Shown in pieces: positions 25,248 to 32,926 of a DNA stretch of 32,926 bases; positions within the stretch are counted from its first letter, which is position 1, and each line of letters starts with the position of its first letter. Made by a program: the position numbers and the translations under genes. The notes beneath the pieces are model-generated. The model did no database searches. It saw nothing but the letters and a program-made list of their open reading frames with translations, and was not told where the DNA came from. Source of the stretch: Bacteroidales bacterium (GTDB lineage Bacteria; Bacteroidota; Bacteroidia; Bacteroidales; JAADJA01); NCBI GenBank assembly GCA_016783885.1, contig JADHVR010000044.1:1-32926 (forward strand), in the 5' to 3' direction.

Positions 25248-25757
25248 ATGTCCCGATCAGCAAAATACTGGATAAAAAAGTTAAATCTATCGAAACATCC
25301 CGAAGGAGGATATTTTAGAGAGGTTTACAGGTCGAAAGAATTTATAAATAAAAAAAGCCTTCCTGCACGATATACAAGTTTCAGGTCATTTTCAACATCC
25401 ATTTATTTTCTTCTTGAAAGTCATGGATTTTCTGCATTTCACCGGATAAAATCTGATGAGATCTGGCATTTTTACGATGGCTCGCCTTTATCGCTTTTTA
25501 TTATCGAAAAAACCGGTGTTCTTAAAAAAATCAAATTGGGCAAAACTCCTGAAAATAACGAAGTATTCCAGGCAGTAATTGAAAAAGGAAACTGGTTTGC
25601 AGCAAAAGTAAACGAACCTGATTCATTTTCATTAATCGGGTGCACCGTAGCACCGGGTTTTGACTTTGAGGATTTTGAACTGGGGAAGAAAAGCAAACTT
25701 GTAGAATTATACCCGCAACATTTGGATATTATTGAATCATTCACAATCATTGAATAA
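25248..25757 (+). CDS. Cupin-superfamily protein, DUF985 family
   Basis: 169 residues. It matches the DUF985 (Cupin_5) family: HPEGGYFREVYRS at 17-29, SIYFLLESHGFSAFHRIKSDEIWHFYDGSPLSL (about 51-83, histidines and glutamate of the cupin metal site) and LIGCTVAPGFDFEDFELG near the C-terminus. It is a single small beta-barrel domain. Some relatives bind sugar-like ligands, but the function of the family is not established, so none is assigned. Its start codon abuts a three-unit 14-bp repeat that also carries ATG codons. It converges with the PKD/T9SS gene. Confidence 0.88.
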   Translation: MSRSAKYWIKKLNLSKHPEGGYFREVYRSKEFINKKSLPARYTSFRSFSTSIYFLLESHGFSAFHRIKSDEIWHFYDGSPLSLFIIEKTGVLKKIKLGKTPENNEVFQAVIEKGNWFAAKVNEPDSFSLIGCTVAPGFDFEDFELGKKSKLVELYPQHLDIIESFTIIE

Positions 25758-25834
25758 ACACAGAACTCCTGACCTGACTTTTGATTATTAAGCATTTACA
25801 GATAAGGCTTCGTAAATTTACATGTCGTTTTGTT

Positions 25835-27298
25835 TTAATTGATTAATAATATTTTTTCTATATGGTTCATGAATTTCAAAAAATAAATTCCAGGCGTACA
25901 CCTATTACCTGTATTATGGAAACCATCCCATATAACATAATTACCTTCAGGAAATATATGCTTAACAATTTTACCTTCTATGTCAAAGATTATCAATTGA
26001 TCCAAATTTGATTCGCTTGAATTATTTATTGTTATTCTCAATTTATCAGAAAAAGGATTCGGAGAACAAGAAAAAACAGGTTCTTCTAATTTTAACATTT
26101 TATCTATACCCGTTATTTCATAAACATATACATAGTTTTCTTTTAAAAAGGAATTAGTGTCCAAACCATCATAAATTGTTAAATTTATTGAATACCACCC
26201 GGTATCGGTATAAGTATGAACAGGGTTTATTTCATAAGAATCCACAACACCATCACTGTTAAAATCCCATTCGTAATTATTAATATCCCCGATGGAATAA
26301 TTATAGAATTGCACATCTAAAGGCATATCCCCAGTTACGTAATAAACACTATCAATTGTCTTTATGTCAAACGAACCCTGTGCATCTTCTTCTGATTTGG
26401 CAGAAAATTGTGACAGTAACGGCTCCTGGCCTTTAGCAAAAGGATGATAAACTTCGTAAGTAATACCGTAATCAGTTGAATATAATATGTAAGTATGGGC
26501 ATTTTGCCCCATCAGGTTACCCCACCGGTAAAGGGTATAAATTTCTCCTTCAGTTCTTCCCCCGCCGAGATCTCCAATATAAATATCTGAATAATTATAT
26601 TTATTGGTCTCAATCCAGCTTGCTCCATAATCTTGTGAAATGAGTAAACGCCCCTCTATTCCGTTTAAAAAAAATAATTCACCCAGGTAGAATCCTCTAC
26701 TTAACCTACGTACCCATCCGATATTAGATTCCAGATAAAAAGAATAATGCAATTCCAGGTTTTCAAAATTGTCAACTGATTTTAATAAGAATATTGAATC
26801 ATTTATACCCAACTGGTTTACCAAAACATAACCACTACCTGATTCATTGTCAATTTCAACTTCTAAAGTACTACCAAAAAAGCCATTGTATGAATGTGGT
26901 ATAAAACTATTACCGTAATCCTCACTATGTGAAACAAATGCATTATAAATTAATCCTTCTGCAACACCACTATTTATTTCCAAGTTAACATTATTGTTAA
27001 CATATTGCCAACTATTTTGTAACCCATAATTATTAGATCTATAAAGTGCTTCCACCATTGTAACATAATAAACAACACCCGGTGTTTTATCCGCAGTAAT
27101 TCTCATGGCCTGCCAAATAGTTGAGTCCATACATTGGGCGGTCATTCCATAATCTGTGGAATAATAAATACCTGAACCGGTATTAGTAGGTCCCATAAAA
27201 TAAATTTCGCCCGGGTTTGGTCCTCTTGTGATATGCCAGTCAGGAAAAGTTTGTAATGCTGTTAGAAATAATACTGTGAAAAGAATTAGTTTTTTCAT
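25835..27298 (-). CDS. T9SS-exported protein with BNR-like repeats and a PKD domain
   Basis: 487 residues. A signal peptide covers about 1-18. Residues about 20-290 hold repeated STDYG / SEDYG / SQDYGASW motifs (IYYSTDYGMT, VSHSEDYGNSF, LLISQDYGASW, YILYSTDYGITY). These resemble the Asp-box (BNR/VPS10-like) turns of beta-propellers. Residues about 305-390 form a PKD domain (YNYSIGDINNYEWDFNSDGVVDSYEINPVHTY, then GWYSINLTIYDG, the two parts contiguous). The T9SS type A sorting domain covers about 405-487 (FSCSPNPFSDKLRI, ending EKILLIN). There are no catalytic residues. It is probably a surface or secreted binding protein. On the minus strand TATTTTTG at 27334-27341 could be a -7 element. Confidence 0.85.
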   Translation of the reverse strand: MKKLILFTVLFLTALQTFPDWHITRGPNPGEIYFMGPTNTGSGIYYSTDYGMTAQCMDSTIWQAMRITADKTPGVVYYVTMVEALYRSNNYGLQNSWQYVNNNVNLEINSGVAEGLIYNAFVSHSEDYGNSFIPHSYNGFFGSTLEVEIDNESGSGYVLVNQLGINDSIFLLKSVDNFENLELHYSFYLESNIGWVRRLSRGFYLGELFFLNGIEGRLLISQDYGASWIETNKYNYSDIYIGDLGGGRTEGEIYTLYRWGNLMGQNAHTYILYSTDYGITYEVYHPFAKGQEPLLSQFSAKSEEDAQGSFDIKTIDSVYYVTGDMPLDVQFYNYSIGDINNYEWDFNSDGVVDSYEINPVHTYTDTGWYSINLTIYDGLDTNSFLKENYVYVYEITGIDKMLKLEEPVFSCSPNPFSDKLRITINNSSESNLDQLIIFDIEGKIVKHIFPEGNYVIWDGFHNTGNRCTPGIYFLKFMNHIEKILLIN

Positions 27299-27342
27299 AA
27301 TAAATTGGTTTTACTATTTAATGCTAAAATTAACAAAAATAT

Positions 27343-27537
27343 TTATACATTATCAAGTTTATTAACAGAATAATCGGGAAACCAGTTATCAGTTTCATAA
27401 GCGGGTCTATTGTATGCGAATTGCTCAATGAGAGCAATAGCTCCTACTTCTGTTGTATCTGGAATTAATTCTAGGGTAGGATAAATATTATATCCTGAAA
27501 ACTGTGTTGAATCTAATAATTCAATATCTAAAATCAA
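27343..27537 (-). pseudogene. Orphan 64-codon frame, possible gene remnant
   Basis: The frame has no ATG and would need the TTG at 27537. It reads as ordinary protein (GYNIYPTLELIPDTTEVGAI; then EQFAYNRPAYETDNWFPDYS) with a normal stop, but lacks a signal peptide or a recognisable domain. The DNA around it (27480-27590) is low-complexity. It could be the C-terminal stump of a lost gene. I do not recognise the family. Confidence 0.3.
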
Positions 27538-27581
27538 AAATTACTAAATATTTCGAAATATGAAATATCAAAAATCTAAAA

Positions 27582-28325
27582 TTATCTTATCCCCCTCTCC
27601 TTCTTGATTTGTTCATAAGCCGCACTAACTTTTTGAAATTTCTCTTTTGCCGCTTTGCGGAATTCTTCTCCGAGGTGGCTCACTTTATCAGGATGGTATT
27701 TGACTGCCATTTTACGGTAGCCTTTTTTAATTTCATCATTATTTGCATCCGGGGTGATTTCAAGGATTCTGTATGCGCTGTAAATGTCCTTGTAGAACAT
27801 TGACTTTATAGAAACAAAGTCGGAATTGTTTATTCCTAAATAACCGCTGATGTTGCTGATTACTTCCACTTCGGATGCATGAACATGCCCGTCAGCCATT
27901 GAAATTCCGAAAAGATAATGCAATAACTGAAGCCTGGAGGAATAGTCCATATACTGCCTGATCTGTGAAGAAACATCCTGCACGTTAACGTTCTGCTTCA
28001 ATACTTCCCTGAGCATTACTATATTTTCTTTTGCCAGTGAAGCTCCGAATTGTTGGTTGAAAAACTGTTTCACATAATCAAGTTCCGATTTGAGGACTTT
28101 ACCATCCGCTTTCATAACAGCAGCAGAAAGTATAATAAGGCTGGCAGCAAAATCACCCGGTCGGGTATGTTGCGCATCACCAAAAGGATGTTGACCTTTA
28201 GATTCGAATTTAACGCTCTGCATACCATCGTACATTGAACCGAAAACCAGTCCGAGAATACCGCCTATCGGACCGCCCAGCGCCCAGCCTAATCCAAGTC
28301 CAACCCATTTTCCGTATTTTGCCAT
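27582..28325 (-). CDS. TerB-domain DnaJ co-chaperone (DjlA-like)
   Basis: 247 residues. The N-terminus is a glycine-zipper-like hydrophobic segment (GLGLGWALGGPIGGILGLVFGS, about 10-30, split here only by description), which may associate with membrane. The TerB-like domain spans about 55-175 with acidic DGKV and DGHVHASE motifs that suit metal binding. The C-terminal J domain of about 182-247 carries HPDK at 211-214, the motif that stimulates DnaK ATPase. The order TerB then J matches DjlA-type proteins, although classical DjlA has a single N-terminal transmembrane helix. It is 30 bp downstream of the saccharopine-dehydrogenase-family gene on the same strand. Confidence 0.92.
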   Translation of the reverse strand: MAKYGKWVGLGLGWALGGPIGGILGLVFGSMYDGMQSVKFESKGQHPFGDAQHTRPGDFAASLIILSAAVMKADGKVLKSELDYVKQFFNQQFGASLAKENIVMLREVLKQNVNVQDVSSQIRQYMDYSSRLQLLHYLFGISMADGHVHASEVEVISNISGYLGINNSDFVSIKSMFYKDIYSAYRILEITPDANNDEIKKGYRKMAVKYHPDKVSHLGEEFRKAAKEKFQKVSAAYEQIKKERGIR

Positions 28326-28355
28326 AGTGTCTTAATTATTTAGAGAACCACAATG

Positions 28356-29693
28356 TCATTTCAAATTCTCACTTTCCGGCAAACCATATTCCTCAACCAT
28401 TTTTATTCCGACGGTTTCGAGTTGGTCAAGTATTGGATTATAGATTTCGGGAATAACGGGAATGTAAACACCTGTAACCGCAATTTTGCCTGCAAGTACC
28501 ATTTCAACGCCCATAGCTGCAGGTAATGCAACTGTCCTTGCAATTGCCGTATCGGTTGCCAGTGTTCCGAAATCGAGCATGCTCGATTTGATAACTTCAT
28601 TGCTTCCATCCGGATAGCTTGCCAGGAAAATATGTTGCATAACCACCATATCCCTTTCTTCCTTACCGATCATCATTTTTTCGATCATAATATCCGAGGT
28701 GATCTCAAAAGGTGTATCCTCTCCCCTATTCATCGGTTTATCTTCAAACAGCCCAAGCCACTCAATAGCCTTAATAGCATAATCATCAGCGTTAATACCA
28801 AGATAATTTGCAGTTTTTTCTTTGATATCCGCAGAATCATTTTCACCAATCAGCATGGCAATCATATCTGCATACGTTCTTCCGGTGAAATCATATTTAT
28901 TATTGGTTATCAGTTTCAGCGCCTTAATTGCATCGAGTGATACGCACCAACCGGGATACCTGAATGTACCACGCATCATAGTTTTCGTTTCCGGAATACC
29001 ATAAAGTTCAATGTAAGGTAATGAGTCACGGTTCGGGTAAATCTCCAGATCGCCAATTTCAGGGAAAGTAATTTTCATAGGATTTTTGAATAAATCCTCA
29101 GGGGGAACATAAGTAATATGTTCATGCCTGAGATATTTCCCATCGTTGTTACTTGCCAGTACCACACCCTTAGGACTCCATGAAAATTTATAATTAAATG
29201 GATTATCGCAAGCCTCCGGAGCAGGCAGAGCGCCACATAAAGAATAAAACTCCTCAACTTTGCCACCTTTGTTATGAACATGGTCAATGATCCTCATTGC
29301 CGACATGTGGTCGATTCCCGGATCAAGACCTAACTCATTAAGGATAATAATACCTGCTTCTTTTGCCTCTTTGTCAAGAGCTTTCATTTCAGGTTTTACA
29401 TAAGATGTTGTTACCATATTCTTTTTATGTGCGATACATTTTTTTGCAACCATCAAATGATAAGCATACGGTAACAAACTGACAGTTAAATCGTGCTCCT
29501 GTATCAACCTGTCCAAAGTTTCTTCGTCATCCACTGTCCACCTCATAGAGGTGCCATTGGGATGATCGCCAATCATGTCATCGGCTTTCGATTTTGTGCG
29601 TGTCGCAACCGTAACCTGATAATCTTTATTAAGGAGATACTGAACAATTGGCTTTACAACCATTCCTGCACCAAGAATTAATACTTTTTTCAT
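28356..29693 (-). CDS. Saccharopine dehydrogenase family protein
   Basis: 445 residues. The N-terminal Rossmann fold has LGAGMVVKPIVQYLL at 6-20 and the second-strand VTVATRTKSKA at 28-38. The middle and C-terminal domain follows the saccharopine reductase/dehydrogenase (LYS9-type) pattern: NELGLDPGIDHMSAMRIID, FYSLCGALPAPEACDNPFNYKFSWSPKGV (both as contiguous stretches in the protein) and MRGTFRYPGW. It may act in lysine metabolism by oxidising or reducing saccharopine-like secondary amines. No lysine genes are nearby, and Bacteroidota also use relatives for polyamine synthesis (carboxynorspermidine type), so the substrate is not fixed. It lies between the DUF4340 and TerB-DnaJ genes with 60- and 30-bp gaps. 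Confidence 0.9.
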   Translation of the reverse strand: MKKVLILGAGMVVKPIVQYLLNKDYQVTVATRTKSKADDMIGDHPNGTSMRWTVDDEETLDRLIQEHDLTVSLLPYAYHLMVAKKCIAHKKNMVTTSYVKPEMKALDKEAKEAGIIILNELGLDPGIDHMSAMRIIDHVHNKGGKVEEFYSLCGALPAPEACDNPFNYKFSWSPKGVVLASNNDGKYLRHEHITYVPPEDLFKNPMKITFPEIGDLEIYPNRDSLPYIELYGIPETKTMMRGTFRYPGWCVSLDAIKALKLITNNKYDFTGRTYADMIAMLIGENDSADIKEKTANYLGINADDYAIKAIEWLGLFEDKPMNRGEDTPFEITSDIMIEKMMIGKEERDMVVMQHIFLASYPDGSNEVIKSSMLDFGTLATDTAIARTVALPAAMGVEMVLAGKIAVTGVYIPVIPEIYNPILDQLETVGIKMVEEYGLPESENLK

Positions 29694-29753
29694 ATTTTGT
29701 ATTTTTAATATTTGATTAAAAAAACTGCGAATTTATAATTTATTATTTAATGC

Positions 29754-30803
29754 TCAGGATTTATTAAAGTACGACAACGGTCGTAAAACTTTATCAAAAA
29801 CAAAATACTGGATCAAAACGAAATCCCTGTCCTCATTTATTAAGGCATAAAGTCTGTCTAAATCATGCACATATAATTTCCCCTCAATATCATATTTTTC
29901 ATCATCATTAGGCTTAAAAAAAGTTATTATCGTTGTACTGTCACCTTTTATATCAATTAGGGTAAGAATATGTTTTGGTGTTGAATTTATTATTGAATCT
30001 TTCCTGTGCGGGTCAATATCATTGAGCAATGCTTCATACCTGATATCGGTAAAGGAGGTTAAATAATTTAAAAGCTTTAATGTATCAAAGTCAGGAATTA
30101 TCTCATCTGTTGTTAGATTTATTAAAGTGAGTGTTTTGTTTTTTTTATTTATTTTATATGAATTTTCTGGCTCTCCGGGAAATTCCATAATTACCGATTG
30201 TATTTCGGCAAGTCTTTTTTTGAAAACAGTATGATCGCGCCAATCTCTTTCCTGCGTGGAATATCGCGTAGAAACAAACCCCCTGAATCTGAGTATATGC
30301 ACTATAAAAGGCACCGAAGAACCTTCCATAAGCATAAAAGTCCCCATGTTATCCGGTGTAGCGCCTCCCACATAGTAAGTTTTAGTAAGCTTTTCATGCG
30401 GAAAAAGATGAATCCTGTTGAACAGGTTGATGCGATAAACCTCCTGGTAAACTTCAACTTTTACTGATCTGGCAGCTAATTGCGCAATAACGTTATTATG
30501 ACCCGACTTAGGAACGGGGGCCCTGGGCACAAGCTTCAACATGGTTTCAAGCAACATATCAACTCCCGATTTTCTTGCTTTATATTTACCATTTAACATC
30601 CATTCGCCTGCGGCAATTTTTTCAAGTAAAATGGTGTTGTTATTTTTATCCGCAAGAAATATTTTAGTAACGGTTGAAGTGTCATCAACGGCAAAATCTT
30701 TCAGTTGTTTTTTAAATGTTCCGCCCGTCCTGCTCATTACCAAAACAGCAGCTATCACAGCCAAAATAATTACTACGATAAATATATACCTGTTTTTTTT
30801 CAT
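29754..30803 (-). CDS. DUF4340-domain membrane-anchored protein
   Basis: 349 residues. An N-terminal membrane helix covers about 5-23 (YIFIVVIILAVIAAVLVMS), followed by a periplasmic-type domain of the DUF4340 family: VTKIFLADKNNNTILLEK, GEWMLNGKYKARKSGVDMLLETML and VYRINLFNRIHLFPHEKLTKTYYVGGATPDNMGTFMLMEG (runs in the protein). DUF4340 proteins are repeatedly encoded next to GldG-like ABC auxiliary subunits, as here (55 bp downstream). It probably works with GldG in an ABC-type envelope complex; the biochemical role is unknown. Confidence 0.88.
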   Translation of the reverse strand: MKKNRYIFIVVIILAVIAAVLVMSRTGGTFKKQLKDFAVDDTSTVTKIFLADKNNNTILLEKIAAGEWMLNGKYKARKSGVDMLLETMLKLVPRAPVPKSGHNNVIAQLAARSVKVEVYQEVYRINLFNRIHLFPHEKLTKTYYVGGATPDNMGTFMLMEGSSVPFIVHILRFRGFVSTRYSTQERDWRDHTVFKKRLAEIQSVIMEFPGEPENSYKINKKNKTLTLINLTTDEIIPDFDTLKLLNYLTSFTDIRYEALLNDIDPHRKDSIINSTPKHILTLIDIKGDSTTIITFFKPNDDEKYDIEGKLYVHDLDRLYALINEDRDFVLIQYFVFDKVLRPLSYFNKS

Positions 30804-30858
30804 TTTTAAATTATTCTTTCAATTAATATATAACTTATAACAAATAACAAATTCCTTT

Positions 30859-32613
30859 TCAGCTTTTCAATGGCTTTGAATATTTTCTTTTTCTTATCAC
30901 AAACATAACAGAGGCAAATGCCATAATCAGAATTACAGGCAACAGAGTGTTAAACAATTGCCAAAACAGTCTGTTTTCGTTAATTTTAGTACGGTCGAGC
31001 AACCTTAGCTTTAACTCCCTCGACCGGATAGAGATCAACCCGCTTTCATCCACAAGGTAGTTCATAGCATTTAAGATGAACTCCTTATTACCAAAAGTAT
31101 GCCCTGTATATCTGTCGTAACCCAAAGGATAAGGCATTGGTCTTTCTCCGCTGTACCTTACCTGGTTCTTGATTATATCACCGTCAGCCACGACTATCAT
31201 TTTTGTAGGTTTGCTTAACTCAACAAATCCAATATCCTTATTGTCTTTAATTTCAGGTGGCACTCTGTTTTCATACAAGGATTCGAATTCACCTTCAAGC
31301 AATACTGCAACCGGTATATTTTTTTTATTATAAAGTCGTTTATCCGGTTCTTTGTTTAAAATCTCCAGGCTTATAAAGACAGGGGTATTCACTGTTCGGG
31401 AATATTGCGAAGTTGTCAACAAAATCGTTTTATCAATTCCTTTTTTCTGAATTGTATCTATGCTGCTTATAAATTCTGTTTTTATTGCATTCAAATTTTT
31501 AACAATGGGATGATCCAATAAAGGATTGATAACAGGGAAATAATACCACGGAAAGAAATCAATCTGTGGAGCACCACCCATTTCACCTGTTTTCAAAGGG
31601 ATAGGCAAAGCATTAATATCCATAATAAGGTTCGTATTCAAACGAACACCATAATTAAAAAGCTGGTCATCAAGGTTAATTTCATTAATTATTCCAACTG
31701 TTGCATCCGAAAACCGAATGCTGTCCATACTTGTAAACACCGGATCGATCAGCCAAAGCACCTTGCCGCCCCGCATGATAAACTGGTCAATAATAAATTT
31801 ATCTTTTTCACTGAAGGTCGAATCGGGCTTGGCAATAATAATTGCATCATATTTAATACGAATGCTGGTTTGGATCGAATCAATTGCTTTTCTTTCAGTG
31901 AGACTGTTAAGCTTTCCATCTATTTTTACACGTCCAACACTGTAATATTCTCTCAGAGCATTTACAATATCAGCAGTTTCAAGAACGCCAAGCTCACCGT
32001 GTCCTTCAATAAATGCTATTTTCGGTCTTTGCTCAACACTTAACTTCCTGATTGTATTGGCAATATTAAATTCAAGGTTTTGTATTGAATTGTTTAAAAC
32101 TTCCTCAGGAGGAACGCCCATTTGCGAGATCAGCAATTCAAGCGGAAGTTCTTTTGATTTATAAGTAACAATTGCACCCGGAAAAATAATTTGCTTAGTT
32201 GAACCGTCCTTTGTTTTTACCTGAAGATCCGTTGGATTTAAACCACGCTCCATCAAACGCCGATATACCTCGTCCCTTTCTTTCGGATCAGTACCTGATG
32301 ATGGATTTATGAATTCATACTGTATATTATCGGAATAAGCCCTGAACTGATCAAGCATTTCTTTGGTCTCTCTTTTCAGTCGCTTAAAACCTGCCGGAAA
32401 ATCACCTTCAAGGTAAACTTCAAAAAAAACAATATCATCAAGATCTTTGAGCATTTTTATTGTTGGCTCCGATAAAGTAAAACGCTTTTCGGATGTAAGA
32501 TCAAACCGTGTAAAAACGTAATAACCAATTATGTTTACCAAAACAATTATTGCTAATCCAAGTATGAGTTGGAAAATATTACTTTTTTTTATGTCCTTTT
32601 TCTTACTTCTCAT
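30859..32613 (-). CDS. gldG: Gliding-associated ABC transporter auxiliary protein GldG
   Basis: 584 residues, the usual GldG length. An N-terminal helix covers about 12-33 (NIFQLILGLAIIVLVNIIGY). Then comes the large ABC_transp_aux periplasmic domain: RFDLTSEKRFTLSEPTIKML, SDNIQYEFINPSSG, NSIQNLEFNIANTIRKLS, IAFIEGHGELG, and GGKVLWLIDPV. A C-terminal helix (about 555-575, LLPVILIMAFASVMFVI) is followed by basic RKRKYSK. In gliding Bacteroidota GldG works with GldF and the ATPase GldA. The usual partner gldF is expected directly upstream but is not in the visible 313 bp. The DUF4340 gene follows. No clear promoter pair was found; a TAACTTTG at 32684-32691 on the minus strand lies in a hairpin. 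Confidence 0.93.
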   Translation of the reverse strand: MRSKKKDIKKSNIFQLILGLAIIVLVNIIGYYVFTRFDLTSEKRFTLSEPTIKMLKDLDDIVFFEVYLEGDFPAGFKRLKRETKEMLDQFRAYSDNIQYEFINPSSGTDPKERDEVYRRLMERGLNPTDLQVKTKDGSTKQIIFPGAIVTYKSKELPLELLISQMGVPPEEVLNNSIQNLEFNIANTIRKLSVEQRPKIAFIEGHGELGVLETADIVNALREYYSVGRVKIDGKLNSLTERKAIDSIQTSIRIKYDAIIIAKPDSTFSEKDKFIIDQFIMRGGKVLWLIDPVFTSMDSIRFSDATVGIINEINLDDQLFNYGVRLNTNLIMDINALPIPLKTGEMGGAPQIDFFPWYYFPVINPLLDHPIVKNLNAIKTEFISSIDTIQKKGIDKTILLTTSQYSRTVNTPVFISLEILNKEPDKRLYNKKNIPVAVLLEGEFESLYENRVPPEIKDNKDIGFVELSKPTKMIVVADGDIIKNQVRYSGERPMPYPLGYDRYTGHTFGNKEFILNAMNYLVDESGLISIRSRELKLRLLDRTKINENRLFWQLFNTLLPVILIMAFASVMFVIRKRKYSKPLKS

Positions 32614-32670
32614 TTATAAAGTGCCTAAAATACTTAACGTTATATGTTATATACTATTATCCTGTAAAAC

Positions 32671-32700
32671 TTTGCTAAAAAAACAAAGTTATTTAGCAAA
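32671..32700. repeat. Overlapping inverted repeats upstream of gldG
   Basis: TTTGCTAAA (32671-32679) pairs perfectly with TTTAGCAAA (32692-32700). An alternative stem, AACTTTG (32669-32675) with CAAAGTT (32684-32690), uses overlapping bases, so the two hairpins exclude each other. The site is 55-90 bp upstream of the gldG start and after the end of the four-helix-bundle gene. It could end that transcript or control gldG. Confidence 0.5.
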
Positions 32701-32721
32701 TCCGCAATTAGTAAGCGATTG

Positions 32722-32770
32722 ATTCAACATTCAACACTCAACACTCAACATTCAACACTCAACATTCAAT
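32722..32770. repeat. Heptamer satellite AYTCAAC x7
   Basis: Seven consecutive 7-bp units alternate between ATTCAAC and ACTCAAC, ending in ATTCAAT. The last unit contains the stop codon of the neighbouring four-helix-bundle gene. Confidence 0.93.
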
Positions 32771-32926
32771 TTTCATTATTTCTGCATATTCGACTTTCTT
32801 TTAGCTCTTTTAGAATTATTTTCAGTTTATGAACAAAATCTTTTCTTGATTCTGCACTTTGAGCTTCTCCATAATTTAATGCAGGCGAACTACCACTTCT
32901 AATTAATTGACCGGCTATATGAATTC
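32766..32926 (-). CDS. Partial four-helix-bundle protein (S23/Avd-like)
   Basis: The frame runs in from the right edge to TGA at 32766-32768; 52 residues are visible. AGQLIRSGSSPALNYGEAQS then AESRKDFVHKLKIILKELKE is the central signature of the four-helix-bundle family (TIGR02436/S23 type), whose relatives include proteins encoded in 23S rRNA intervening sequences and the Avd accessory protein of diversity-generating retroelements. After KELKE the usual continuation (about 40 more residues forming the last helices) is missing. The protein ends SRICRNNEN and the stop lies in the heptamer repeat, so the gene appears shortened at its 3' end. No reverse transcriptase is visible here. Confidence 0.8.
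   Translation of the reverse strand, partial: IHIAGQLIRSGSSPALNYGEAQSAESRKDFVHKLKIILKELKESRICRNNEN

Noticed and set aside
32722..32770. CRISPR array
   Set aside because: Seven-base units with no spacers; it is a simple satellite. No cas genes are present.

Overview
The window is AT-rich and belongs to a member of the Bacteroidota. The evidence is consistent across the window: four secreted proteins carry C-terminal type IX secretion (T9SS) sorting domains, GldG is present, the RNase P RNA, GlmU-like protein and RF1 look Bacteroidota-like, promoters follow the TTTG / TAnnTTTG form, Shine-Dalgarno signals are weak, and short tandem repeats sit between genes. I infer an uncultured Bacteroidales- or Cytophagales-like organism; genus and species cannot be read from the sequence.

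Layout. (1) Positions 1-3142: the start of an unidentified gene at the left edge, a small secreted TonB-C-domain protein bracketed by inverted repeats, a T9SS-exported endonuclease/exonuclease/phosphatase-fold protein, then rnpB on the plus strand with its own promoter and terminator. (2) Positions 3143-14760: a five-gene defence operon on the minus strand, read hsdM - PHP/SMC-like ATPase (TrlF-like) - hsdS - AlbA_2/GHKL-type ATP-binding regulator - hsdR. The first junctions overlap by 1 and 8 bp. The operon is bracketed by noncoding DNA that shares a short direct repeat, and hsdR and hsdM carry palindromic repeats inside their reading frames. (3) Positions 15031-25757: mostly housekeeping genes, namely a T9SS protein, a 136-bp near-palindrome that reaches into the lon stop codon, lon, a GlmU-like nucleotidyltransferase, rpmE2, a membrane-tailed receiver protein, a lysyl-endopeptidase-like T9SS protease, then prfA, pyrF and a DUF985 cupin on the plus strand. 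(4) Positions 25835-32926, all minus strand: a PKD/T9SS protein, a TerB-DnaJ protein, a saccharopine-dehydrogenase-family enzyme, a DUF4340 protein and GldG. At the right edge lies the end of a four-helix-bundle (S23/Avd-like) gene whose stop codon falls in a heptamer satellite.

How the genes fit together. HsdM, HsdS and HsdR should form a type I restriction-modification complex. The two extra ATPases are co-transcribed with it and probably add a second sensing or effector layer; this is inference from gene order and overlap. GldG and the DUF4340 protein belong to the gliding/ABC-auxiliary machinery, which fits the several T9SS cargo proteins nearby.

The best candidates for something new are the composite type I operon, the in-frame palindromes within its subunits, the receiver domain with a C-terminal membrane helix, and several unexplained palindromes and satellites between genes. 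No CRISPR array, tRNA, rRNA or transposase was seen.
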